64,000 bases of DNA from Chryseolinea lacunae (GTDB lineage: Bacteria; Bacteroidota; Bacteroidia; Cytophagales; Cyclobacteriaceae): the NCBI RefSeq assembly GCF_016735595.1, contig NZ_JAERRB010000001.1, forward strand, positions 620,001 through 684,000. Direction: 5' to 3'. Below the pieces are notes generated by a model that saw only the letters and a list, made by a program, of their open reading frames with translations, made no database searches and was not told the DNA's origin. The translations under genes and the position numbers were made by a program. Every line of letters starts with the position of its first letter. Position 1 is the stretch's first letter. Shown in pieces: positions 52,415-60,600 of this stretch.

Positions 52415-55400
52415 ATGAAACGTGTCAGGTTGTTCCTGTTTGTGGTAATGTTCATCGTTGCCGCTCAACCCTTGCTTGCGCAGAATAAGAAGTTCGACAA
52501 AAGTCTGAAGAAGGTCGACGCCAGCTTTGCTTCCGGCAGTTTCGAAAAGGCCAGCAGCGGATTGCAGAAGCTGAAGAAATCTGTCGTCGCAAAAATGGGC
52601 CAGCAGAATTCCTACATGCCGGGCATTATCTTTCGCGAAGCCCGCATCAACCTTTCGTTGGGCTTGCTCACGGATTTTGACAAAACATTGAACGATGCGC
52701 TGCTGGCCAGCCAGACCATGTATGGCGACAACAGTGCAACCTATGCCAACATGCTGCTGGACGTGGCGGAGCTCTACAACGAATACGGAAACTATCGCAT
52801 CGCCCGCGACTACATCACCAAAGCAAAAGAACTGCTCACAAAAGCCAACCTGATGTCGGATGCTTTTAAAGGACGCATTGCCCTGGCCGAAGGTGAAGCG
52901 TTGACAGGACAAGGATTTTGCAACGAAGCCATTGCCGTGTTGCGCAGCGTGGAAAGTTACTACGCAGGACGCGCGGTGGAAAAAGAAACCAAAGTGGATG
53001 GTGCCAGCATCAAAACACAACGCGTGCCCGACGAAGAGTTGCTACCACGCCATTCTGCTTACGCCAGGCTCCTCACGTTGACGGCAAACGCCTATTCAAA
53101 AAAAGGGGCATTGATCTCTGCCGACTCAGCCTTCAAGGCAGCGCAAACCTGGATTCGTAAGAACCAGCGCTTCATGGGAGAAACCGGACTCTATCTCGTC
53201 CAAAACAATTTTCTATACGCCCGCATGCTCGTGGACAACGGCAACGAGGACCGCGAAAAAGAACTTGAATTCGACAACTTGCTCAACGACCTGAAACGCC
53301 GTACCACACCTACCAGCGCGTTGGGCCATGATCTTTACCTGGCTTACCTCCACAACTTACTGGAAGAAGATAACCGCGCGCGCTACCTCAACGTGAAGCT
53401 GGAGTATGAGAAGATGATCGACAAATATTTTCCCAAGGCCAGCCTTGTACGCATCAATCTGAAGGCAGTGGAATTTGACTCGAAAGTGCAACGCGACAAA
53501 ACAAAAGACCTTGAGAACGACGCGATGGGCCTGATCAATTCCAAATCGCTCCCCAAAAACTACCGCACCACTGAACGCACGCTCAATTTTCTCTATGACT
53601 TGTCGCTTCGCGAGAAGCGCTACACAAACGCAGAAAACTATTTGAATCAGATAACCGACATCGAGAAGGAACTTTGTGGCGAGAACTCTCCCACCTATCA
53701 CCTCGCGCGTTTGCGTCTGGCCGGTTTCTACTTGGACTACACCAACAAGATTGAAGAAGCTTCAAAAATTTATGACGAGAGCTATACCAAAATTGTCTCG
53801 AAAGAAATCGGGCCATGGCAAAAAGACAACCTCGACATCCTGAATCACCTCGCCTTCCTCTACGAATTCTCCGATAAATATGCGCAGGCCTCTGCCACAC
53901 TCTCCCAGGCGTCGGATGTGGCGCGGTCGAAATACAGCAACAACGATCCTGACTATGGCGTTGAGCTTGATCGCATCGCACAGCTGGAAATCAAACTCGG
54001 CCAATACGAAAAGGCAGAACAACACCTTGCACAAGCCCTAACCATTCTGGAAGAAAAACGCAAAGACGAAAATCGCATCGGCGACTATGTTCACCTGCTC
54101 GATACGCAGGCAAAGCTCTACGGCATCAAAGGTCTTTTTGATGAGGCCGAAACCAACCTCGAGCGCTCTGCCAAGCTGATTAAAAATGCAAAAATTGTGG
54201 TGGGCAGCGAGCTCTCTGCCGCCGAAGAATTGACCGCACTCTTCATTCAATTGGGCCGCTATTCAGACGCCGATCATTTGCTGAGCACGCAGATTCCGGA
54301 ATACGAGAAACTCTATGGTGGCAACTCGTTGCGCCTCATCGAACCGCTTGTTAATAAAGGACGCCTCATGCTTGCCAAAGGCGACTACACCGAAGCCGAA
54401 CGCATCGCCACACGCGCCAACCAGATCGCCGTGAAATCGTATGGCGAAATCTCCACGAAAACGGCGCCGACACAAAAACTTCTCAGCGACATCTACTACA
54501 CGCTCGGCGACTACGACAAGGCCGAGAAGAACGTAACAAAAGCCATCACGAGCCAGGAAAAACAATTCGGACGCAACCACATTGAAGTGGCCAAATCGCT
54601 TTCACAACTGGCCCTTATCAAATTCTATAAAGGCGACAAACCTCAGGATGTGGAAAGGCTGATGCTGGAATCGCGCGACATCATGGCCGCACGTCTTGGC
54701 AAGGAGAATCCGCAGTATGCCGAGATCCTGAAGAACGTAGCGGTACTTTATATCTCCGAAAAGAAATTCGACCTCGCGTTCAATTCACTGACCGTTGCCG
54801 AAAACATCTGGCGCACCAAAACCGGCACAAAGAACAACATCAACGCCGCCTCCATCTATACGCTCACCGGCGATGTTTATTATCAATTGAAAAACTACAA
54901 GAAAGCCGAGGAATTCTATAATCAGTCAAAAAATCTGTACGAGAAATTCTTTAGTGCCACGCACCCCGAATATGTGAAGGTGTTGTCGAAGCTCAGCAAG
55001 GTGGCCTACATGCAGAAGGACTATAAACGTTCGAAACGCCTCATCGAAGAATCGCTCTCCAACTACGAGAACTTCATCAAACAATTTTTCCCCGCCCTGA
55101 GCGAACGCGAAAAAGCAAAATACTGGAATACCATCAAGGGCGATTTCGAATTCTATAACACCCTTGCCTTGAGCAACCTCGACGACTTCCGCGACCTTTC
55201 GGGAAAAGTCTACAACTATCAATTGCTCACCAAGGCGTTGCTGCTCAGCTCGTCCATCAAAATCCGCGAGCGCATTTTGCACAGCACCGACGATCAGCTC
55301 AAACTTCAATACAGCATGTGGGTGGAGAAAAAAGAAAAACTCACCCTCGCCCTGTCGATGAGCGCATCACAGTTGTTGGAAAATGGCATAGACCCCGGTG

Positions 55401-56638
55401 CGCTGCAGAGCGAAGTGGAACGCCTGGAGAAAGACCTCAGCCAGAAATCGGAATTGTTTGGCCAGAGCTTCGACAACAAACGCATCACGTTCGAAGATGT
55501 GAAGAAAGCCCTGAAGACAAACGAGACGGCCATCGAGATGGTGCGCTATCGCTACTTCAACCACGACTTCACCGACTCGGTGATTTATGCGGCGCTGTAT
55601 CTTAAATCCGATATATCAAAACCCAAAGCCATTCTCTTGAAAGACGGCAAGAAACTGGAAACGCGTTACTTCAAATTCTATCGCAACGCCATCACCGGCA
55701 AAATACCCGACGAAGTTTCGTACGGCGTTTTCTGGAAACCTCTGCAAGACGAAATCGGCCAGTCGGCCACCATCTATCTTTCGGCCGATGGTGTCTACAA
55801 CCAGATCAACCTCGAAGCCATTCCCACACCCGACGGCAAATATGTGATCGACAATGCCAACATCGTGCTGGTGAGCAACACCAAAGATTTGTATCTGCGA
55901 AAAGTGAAATCAAAAGCCACCGCGCCACAGAACACCGCGTCGATGTTTGGCAATCCTACTTTCTATGCGGCAGCCACCGCCGACCAATCCATCTCGGCAT
56001 TGCCCGGCACGGAGAAGGAAGTGAACCAATTGCAGTTCATGCTGAAACAAAAGGGATGGATCACCGCCGAGTATGTTGAGCAAACAGCGTCCGAAGAAAA
56101 CGTGAAGGAAATTAACAGTCCCAAAATTTTCCACATCGCCACACACGGTTTCTATCGCCCCACGGCACAAGTAAAGCTGGAAGACGAACTGCAAGGCAGC
56201 GAAGCCACACTCAACCAAAATCCGCTGATGCGCACCGGTCTGTTGCTGCGTGGCGCCGGCGACCTGATGGACAAAACAGAATACAACTTCAACATGGAGA
56301 ACGGCATCCTCACCGCCTATGAAGCCATGAGCCTGAACCTCGACAAGACCGACCTTGTGGTGCTGAGCGCCTGCGAAACGGGCCTTGGCGAACTCGAAGC
56401 CGGCGAAGGGGTATATGGCCTGCAACGTGCCTTCCTGGTGGCCGGTGCAAAAGTTCTTATCATGAGCATGTTCAAAGTAGATGATGACGCCACCCAAAAA
56501 CTGATGCTGAAATTTTATCAGAAGTGGCTCAACTCAAACAACCTTCGTCAGAGTTTCATCGAAGCCAAAAAAGAACTCCGCGTAGAATACCCGGAGCCCA
56601 TCTATTGGGGAGCTTTTATGATGATCGGGCTGGATTAA
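52415..56638 (+). CDS. Exported TPR-CHAT protein (caspase-like protease fold)
   Basis: 1407 residues. A signal peptide (1-22: MKRVRLFLFVVMFIVAAQPL then LAQ) sends it out of the cytosol. Residues ~30-900 are a long series of TPR-like helical pairs (YADAEN-, YEKAEQHL-, YTEAER-type repeats). A linker (about 900-1080) precedes the C-terminal CHAT domain (about 1085-1407) with the catalytic dyad intact: ATHGF (His1244) and SACETG (Cys1320), plus the GVYGLQRAFLVAGAKVLIMSMFKVDD block. CHAT domains are Cys-proteases related to caspases and separase; here the target is unknown. It stands alone with its own putative -7 box TACTTTAG (52383-52390). Function cannot be inferred from neighbours. Confidence 0.9.
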   Translation: MKRVRLFLFVVMFIVAAQPLLAQNKKFDKSLKKVDASFASGSFEKASSGLQKLKKSVVAKMGQQNSYMPGIIFREARINLSLGLLTDFDKTLNDALLASQTMYGDNSATYANMLLDVAELYNEYGNYRIARDYITKAKELLTKANLMSDAFKGRIALAEGEALTGQGFCNEAIAVLRSVESYYAGRAVEKETKVDGASIKTQRVPDEELLPRHSAYARLLTLTANAYSKKGALISADSAFKAAQTWIRKNQRFMGETGLYLVQNNFLYARMLVDNGNEDREKELEFDNLLNDLKRRTTPTSALGHDLYLAYLHNLLEEDNRARYLNVKLEYEKMIDKYFPKASLVRINLKAVEFDSKVQRDKTKDLENDAMGLINSKSLPKNYRTTERTLNFLYDLSLREKRYTNAENYLNQITDIEKELCGENSPTYHLARLRLAGFYLDYTNKIEEASKIYDESYTKIVSKEIGPWQKDNLDILNHLAFLYEFSDKYAQASATLSQASDVARSKYSNNDPDYGVELDRIAQLEIKLGQYEKAEQHLAQALTILEEKRKDENRIGDYVHLLDTQAKLYGIKGLFDEAETNLERSAKLIKNAKIVVGSELSAAEELTALFIQLGRYSDADHLLSTQIPEYEKLYGGNSLRLIEPLVNKGRLMLAKGDYTEAERIATRANQIAVKSYGEISTKTAPTQKLLSDIYYTLGDYDKAEKNVTKAITSQEKQFGRNHIEVAKSLSQLALIKFYKGDKPQDVERLMLESRDIMAARLGKENPQYAEILKNVAVLYISEKKFDLAFNSLTVAENIWRTKTGTKNNINAASIYTLTGDVYYQLKNYKKAEEFYNQSKNLYEKFFSATHPEYVKVLSKLSKVAYMQKDYKRSKRLIEESLSNYENFIKQFFPALSEREKAKYWNTIKGDFEFYNTLALSNLDDFRDLSGKVYNYQLLTKALLLSSSIKIRERILHSTDDQLKLQYSMWVEKKEKLTLALSMSASQLLENGIDPGALQSEVERLEKDLSQKSELFGQSFDNKRITFEDVKKALKTNETAIEMVRYRYFNHDFTDSVIYAALYLKSDISKPKAILLKDGKKLETRYFKFYRNAITGKIPDEVSYGVFWKPLQDEIGQSATIYLSADGVYNQINLEAIPTPDGKYVIDNANIVLVSNTKDLYLRKVKSKATAPQNTASMFGNPTFYAAATADQSISALPGTEKEVNQLQFMLKQKGWITAEYVEQTASEENVKEINSPKIFHIATHGFYRPTAQVKLEDELQGSEATLNQNPLMRTGLLLRGAGDLMDKTEYNFNMENGILTAYEAMSLNLDKTDLVVLSACETGLGELEAGEGVYGLQRAFLVAGAKVLIMSMFKVDDDATQKLMLKFYQKWLNSNNLRQSFIEAKKELRVEYPEPIYWGAFMMIGLD

Positions 56639-56675
56639 GAAATATCACAACGCCGGATCGCGGTCTCACGATTCG

Positions 56676-56726
56676 AAAAAGAAAAGCGCCCCGCCTGAAG
56701 TACATTCAAGCGGGGCGCTTCTGTTT
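56676..56726. terminator. Terminator between convergent CHAT and hflX genes
   Basis: 11-bp stem AAGCGCCCCGC/GCGGGGCGCTT (56684-56694 with 56710-56720), with four further pairs in the loop (TGAA/TTCA). It is flanked by an A-rich run on the + side (T-rich for hflX), so mainly a minus-strand terminator that may also serve the CHAT gene. Confidence 0.8.
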
Positions 56727-56746
56727 ATAAAATATTCCATTGAAGG

Positions 56747-57946
56747 TTATGCCTGTTCCTGTGGCCAGGGTGCAAACTCATAGCCATCTTTGAAAAAGTT
56801 GGGGAAGATCTGAATATGTTTCTGTTTGATCTCTTCGAACATGAGTCGTTTCAGCGCCGTGATGTTTTCGTTTTTCGTAGCCGATACAAAGATGACATGT
56901 TGAAATCCCATTTCACGATAGTAGCCTTTGCGTTCTTCCAGATCGGCTTCCGGATTTTGCTTCAGGTAAAGATCGATCTTGTTCAACACCAATATGGTGG
57001 TGATGTTGGCAGCGCCAATTTCCTGCAGCGTTTTCGACACTACCTCAATCTGGTTGTCGTGAAACGGATGGGCGAAGTCCACCACGTGCAACAGGATGTC
57101 GGCCTCACGCACTTCGTCGAGTGTGGACTTGAACGATTCGATGAGATGATGGGGAAGTTTGCGAATGAACCCTACCGTGTCTGACAACAGAAAGGGCACA
57201 TTGCCAAACGTGACCTTGCGCACGGTGGCGTCGACGGTGGCAAACAGTTTGTTTTCCGCCAGCACGCCCGAACCTGAAAGCAAATTCATGAGGGTGGATT
57301 TGCCTACGTTGGTATAGCCCACAAGCGCCACACGCACCACGTTGCCGCGCGACTTTCGTTGGGTGATTTTCTGCTTTTCGATTTTTTCAAGCCGGTCCTT
57401 CAACACGCTGATCTGGTTGCGGATGTTTCGCCGGTCGGTTTCAATTTCACGCTCGCCCGAGCCGCCCCGTGTGCCGGTGCCCCCGCGCTGGCGTTCCAAG
57501 TGGGTCCACATCCGGGTTAGGCGGGGCAGTAAATATTGGTTTCTGGCCAGTTCCACCTGGGTGCGGGCCTGGGCCGTTTGTGCACGCCACAGAAAAATGT
57601 CGAGGATCAACAAACTGCGATCGTAGATGCGCACTTTAAACTCGTCGTCGTCCTGCCCGTTAAATTCCTTCTCCAGGTTGCGGAGCTGAGACGGGGTCAG
57701 ATCTTCGTCAAAAATGACATTGTTGACGCGGGCGGCCAGAACATATTCTTTGATCTCCGCGAGCTTGCCTTTCCCCACAAACGTACGTGAATCGGGGTGT
57801 GGAAGATTTTGCACAAACTGCTTCAAGGTCTTCACCCCGGCCGTTTCGGCCAGGAAGGCCAGCTCGTCGAGGTGTTCCTGTGTAACTTCCTGATCCTGTG
57901 AGCCTCCAAGGGCTATCAATACTGCTTTCTTTTCCTGAACTGCCAT
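56747..57946 (-). CDS. hflX: Ribosome-associated GTPase HflX
   Basis: 399 residues from ATG 57946. N-terminal HflX domain (about 1-180, with TFVGKGKLAEI and FDEDLTPSQLRNLE), a glycine-rich linker RQRGGTGTRGGSGEREIETDRR, then the G domain: G1 GYTNVGKST (about 206-214), the DTVGF G3 motif and NKID G4. It splits stalled 70S ribosomes after heat stress. The frame continues to a TTG at 57967, but an exact minus-strand -7 element (57972-57965) covers that codon, which decides for ATG 57946. Divergent from the polysaccharide operon. Confidence 0.95.
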   Translation of the reverse strand: MAVQEKKAVLIALGGSQDQEVTQEHLDELAFLAETAGVKTLKQFVQNLPHPDSRTFVGKGKLAEIKEYVLAARVNNVIFDEDLTPSQLRNLEKEFNGQDDDEFKVRIYDRSLLILDIFLWRAQTAQARTQVELARNQYLLPRLTRMWTHLERQRGGTGTRGGSGEREIETDRRNIRNQISVLKDRLEKIEKQKITQRKSRGNVVRVALVGYTNVGKSTLMNLLSGSGVLAENKLFATVDATVRKVTFGNVPFLLSDTVGFIRKLPHHLIESFKSTLDEVREADILLHVVDFAHPFHDNQIEVVSKTLQEIGAANITTILVLNKIDLYLKQNPEADLEERKGYYREMGFQHVIFVSATKNENITALKRLMFEEIKQKHIQIFPNFFKDGYEFAPWPQEQA

Positions 57947-57964
57947 TCGTTTTGTTAAACCGAA

Positions 57965-57972
57965 CAAACATA
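57965..57972 (-). promoter_or_regulatory. -7 element for hflX
   Basis: Minus strand TATGTTTG, an exact TAnnTTTG match ending 18 bp before ATG 57946. It overlaps the alternative TTG codon. No -33 at standard spacing. Confidence 0.5.
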
Positions 57973-57994
57973 ACGGATATATTTTAAACTAAGT

Positions 57995-58025
57995 TTTAGG
58001 CGGGCTGTTACTTTTTATACCTTTG
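57995..58025 (+). promoter_or_regulatory. Promoter of the exopolysaccharide operon
   Basis: TTTA (57995-57998, one mismatch to TTTG), 19-bp spacer, TACCTTTG (58018-58025, exact -7 match). It lies 101 bp upstream of the glycosyltransferase ATG, implying a leader of roughly 95 nt. Confidence 0.55.
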
Positions 58026-58126
58026 TTGAATCCAAACCAGAGAAAGTTGAAGATAACCCCTAAAAACGACCGTTCGTCGGAGCCAAGGGACCGGAAATTT
58101 TCTCGACAATCAGAGCCAAAGAGAGG

Positions 58127-59239
58127 ATGAGAATTGCGATCGTATTGAACACGTCCTGGAATATCTACAATTTCAGGATGAATTTCGTGCGCGCCCTGCA
58201 AGCGCAAGGCCACGAAGTTCACACTATAGCTCCCGAAGATGACTACACGCCTCTTCTAAGACAAGCCGGATGCGTGCACCACAAGGTAAAAATGGATAGC
58301 CGGGGCGCCAATCCCATAAAAGACTCTCTGCTCGTCGCCGAACTTTACATGATCTACCGCAAGGTTAGGCCGGATATTATTCTGCATTACACGATTAAGC
58401 CCAATGTTTATGGCACGCTGGCAGCCTCGTTGCTGAGGATTCCCGTGATTAACAACGTGTGTGGGCTGGGCACCGTGTTCCTCAAAGACAATCTGGTGTC
58501 GGCGGTGGCCATATTTCTCTATCGCATCAGCTTCCGGTTTGCCAACAAGGTGTTCTTCCAGAACCCGGACGACCTGAAACTATTCCTCGACAAAAAACTT
58601 GTTCCCGCGAAAGCGGTCGACATACTGCCGGGCTCGGGCATTGACCTGAAACATTTTCAGCCGGTGCCGTTCAAACGAAACGAAAAATTTACGTTCCTCC
58701 TCATCTCCCGCCTCATCACCGACAAGGGTGTGATTGAGTTCATCGACGCGGTGCGCAAGCTGAAAAGCAAAGGCGTGAACGCGCGCTTCCAGGTGCTGGG
58801 CGCCAAAGATCCCGAACACAAACGCGGCATCAAGCTGGATGTGATTCAGGAATGGATCGACAGCGGCACCATCGAATACCTGGGCACAACAAACGATGTG
58901 CGCTCGTTTATCAATGATGCCGACTGTGTTGTGCTGCCCTCCTACCGCGAAGGCACACCCCGCACGTTGCTTGAGGCCGCAAGCTCATCGAAGCCCATCA
59001 TCGCCACCGACGTTCCCGGCTGCAACCACGTGGTGCAGAACGACTATAACGGCTTTCTCTGCAAACTGAAGGATGCCGACGACCTGGCCGAAAAAATGAA
59101 ACAGATGGCAAATCTCGGCGACGACAAATTGCAGGTGTTTGGCCAGAACGGCCGCATAAAGATGGAGGCTGAATATGATGAATCTGTTGTCATAAACAAG
59201 TACCTTGCGGCATTGTCGGCATTTCGGCAAGCATCCTAA
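58127..59239 (+). CDS. Glycosyltransferase family 4 (GT-B fold)
   Basis: 370 residues. N-terminal GT-B lobe (MRIAIVLNTSWNIYNFRMNFVRAL, HEVHTIAPEDDYTPLLRQAGC) and C-terminal nucleotide-sugar lobe with FLLISRLITDKGVIEF (about 187-202), VVLPSYREGTPRTLLEAASSSKPIIATDVPGC (about 266-297). The E-x7-E class motif appears as EGTPRTLLE. It transfers a sugar to a growing lipid-linked repeat unit, probably at the cytosolic face; donor not identifiable. First gene of the exopolysaccharide operon, 101 bp behind a good -7/-33 promoter and 17 bp ahead of rfbC. It is divergent from hflX. Confidence 0.92.
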   Translation: MRIAIVLNTSWNIYNFRMNFVRALQAQGHEVHTIAPEDDYTPLLRQAGCVHHKVKMDSRGANPIKDSLLVAELYMIYRKVRPDIILHYTIKPNVYGTLAASLLRIPVINNVCGLGTVFLKDNLVSAVAIFLYRISFRFANKVFFQNPDDLKLFLDKKLVPAKAVDILPGSGIDLKHFQPVPFKRNEKFTFLLISRLITDKGVIEFIDAVRKLKSKGVNARFQVLGAKDPEHKRGIKLDVIQEWIDSGTIEYLGTTNDVRSFINDADCVVLPSYREGTPRTLLEAASSSKPIIATDVPGCNHVVQNDYNGFLCKLKDADDLAEKMKQMANLGDDKLQVFGQNGRIKMEAEYDESVVINKYLAALSAFRQAS

Positions 59240-59256
59240 AACACAACGTTTCATTC

Positions 59257-59808
59257 ATGGAAGTAAAAGCAACCGGCATGGAAGGCCTGGTGGAAATTTA
59301 TCCTACCCTCTACAAAGACGACCGGGGTTGGTTCTACGAATTCTATAAAGACGACACGTTCAAAAAACACAACATCTCCTACACGTTCCTGCAGGAGAAC
59401 CAATCCTTCTCCAAAAAGGGCGTGGTGCGCGGCCTGCACATGCAACGCGCGCCGTATGCTCAGGCCAAGCTGGTGACCTGCCTGGCCGGCAAAGTGCTGG
59501 ACGTGGTGGTTGACCTGCGCGCAGGTTCCAAAACTTTTGCCCAGGTATACTACTGCCTGCTCGAGTCCGAGAAGCGAAACATGCTGATGGTGCCCGAAGG
59601 CTTTGCCCACGGCTTTGCCGCACTGGAAGACTCCGTGTTCTTCTACAAATGTTCCAATCTCTACGACAAGGCCTCCGAGACTGGTGTGCGCTGGAACGAT
59701 CCGGCCCTCAACATCGATTGGCGTGTGCAGGATCCCATCATCTCCGAGAAGGACATGGTGCTACCGACGATGGATGAATTGTTAAGAAAATCAGTAATTT
59801 CACGGTAA
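59257..59808 (+). CDS. rfbC: dTDP-4-dehydrorhamnose 3,5-epimerase
   Basis: 183 residues, the normal length for RmlC/RfbC. A cupin fold with RGLHMQ (about 62-67, catalytic His; family usually has RGLHYQ), VPEGFAHGF (about 111-119), and YKCSNLYDKASETGVRWNDP (about 130-149) with the conserved Tyr and WNDP. It makes dTDP-4-keto-L-rhamnose from the 4-keto-6-deoxyglucose precursor. The other dTDP-rhamnose genes (rfbA, rfbB, rfbD) are not in this window, though they may follow beyond the right edge. In the polysaccharide operon between a GT4 and a Wza-like lipoprotein, indicating a rhamnose-type sugar in the polymer. Confidence 0.95.
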   Translation: MEVKATGMEGLVEIYPTLYKDDRGWFYEFYKDDTFKKHNISYTFLQENQSFSKKGVVRGLHMQRAPYAQAKLVTCLAGKVLDVVVDLRAGSKTFAQVYYCLLESEKRNMLMVPEGFAHGFAALEDSVFFYKCSNLYDKASETGVRWNDPALNIDWRVQDPIISEKDMVLPTMDELLRKSVISR

Positions 59809-59826
59809 TGAACCAACGCCTCGTAC

Positions 59827-60594
59827 GTGAAACAAAAACTTTTTCGGCATTCGCATAGCGCGCTTCTTCTTTTCAGCGTCTTCCTCGTCTCCTGTGGCTC
59901 CTACAAGCAGAACATCATGTTCCGCCTGCCCGAAGGACAAGCCTTGAAACAACAAACCGACGAGGCCGAAAAAAACTACGTCATCCAGAAAAACGACTAT
60001 CTGACTATCGAAGTCTACACCAGCAAAGGCGAACGGCTTATCGACCCCGATGCCAAACTGGTGCAGGAAACCAGAAGTCAGGAAACATCAAGTCGCCCCG
60101 TGCCAACCTACTTGGTCGATGTGAACGGCGTATGCAAGTTCCCCATGGTGGGCGAAACCAAAGTGGAAGGCCTTTCGATCCGGCAGGCCGAAGAAGTGCT
60201 ACAGCAAGCGTATGGGCTATACTACCAGCAATCCTTTGTGGTGCTGCGCTACACCAACAAACGCGTGGTGGTGCTGGGCGCCCCGGGCGGACAAGTGATC
60301 CCGCTGGTGAACGAAAACATGCACCTCGTGGAAGTGCTGGCCCTGGCAAAGGGTGTATCCAACGATGCCAAAGCCCACAACATCCGGGTGCTGCGCGGCA
60401 AGGAAGTGTTCCTGGCCGACCTCACCACGTTCGACGGCTACCTGAAAAACAACATTACCATAGAACCCGGTGATGTGATCTATGTTGAACCCATTCGCAG
60501 ACCCTTTACCGAAGCCGTGCGCGACTATGGACCGGTCATCAGTATACTCACCAGTTTGACCACTTTGGTGGTAGTTCTTTTTAGTATAAACTAA
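59827..60594 (+). CDS. Polysaccharide export lipoprotein (Wza-like)
   Basis: 255 residues. Signal peptide with lipobox LVSC (about Cys23), so an outer-membrane lipoprotein. A Poly_export domain (about 45-140: NYVIQKNDYLTIEVYTSK, YLVDVNGVCKFPMVGETKV) and an SLBB domain (about 143-225: VVVLGAPGGQVIPL) follow, and the protein ends with a hydrophobic helix (about 230-255), matching the C-terminal amphipathic helix of Wza. It forms the outer-membrane pore for polymer export. The start is GTG at 59827: an in-frame TGA at 59809-59811 rules out anything upstream. Next gene begins 7 bp downstream. Confidence 0.92.
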   Translation: MKQKLFRHSHSALLLFSVFLVSCGSYKQNIMFRLPEGQALKQQTDEAEKNYVIQKNDYLTIEVYTSKGERLIDPDAKLVQETRSQETSSRPVPTYLVDVNGVCKFPMVGETKVEGLSIRQAEEVLQQAYGLYYQQSFVVLRYTNKRVVVLGAPGGQVIPLVNENMHLVEVLALAKGVSNDAKAHNIRVLRGKEVFLADLTTFDGYLKNNITIEPGDVIYVEPIRRPFTEAVRDYGPVISILTSLTTLVVVLFSIN

Positions 60595-60600
60595 CGGCTC

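Noticed and set aside
57947-57967. TTG at 57967 as hflX start
   Set aside because: It falls inside an exact -7 promoter element; ATG 57946 matches the usual HflX N-terminus.
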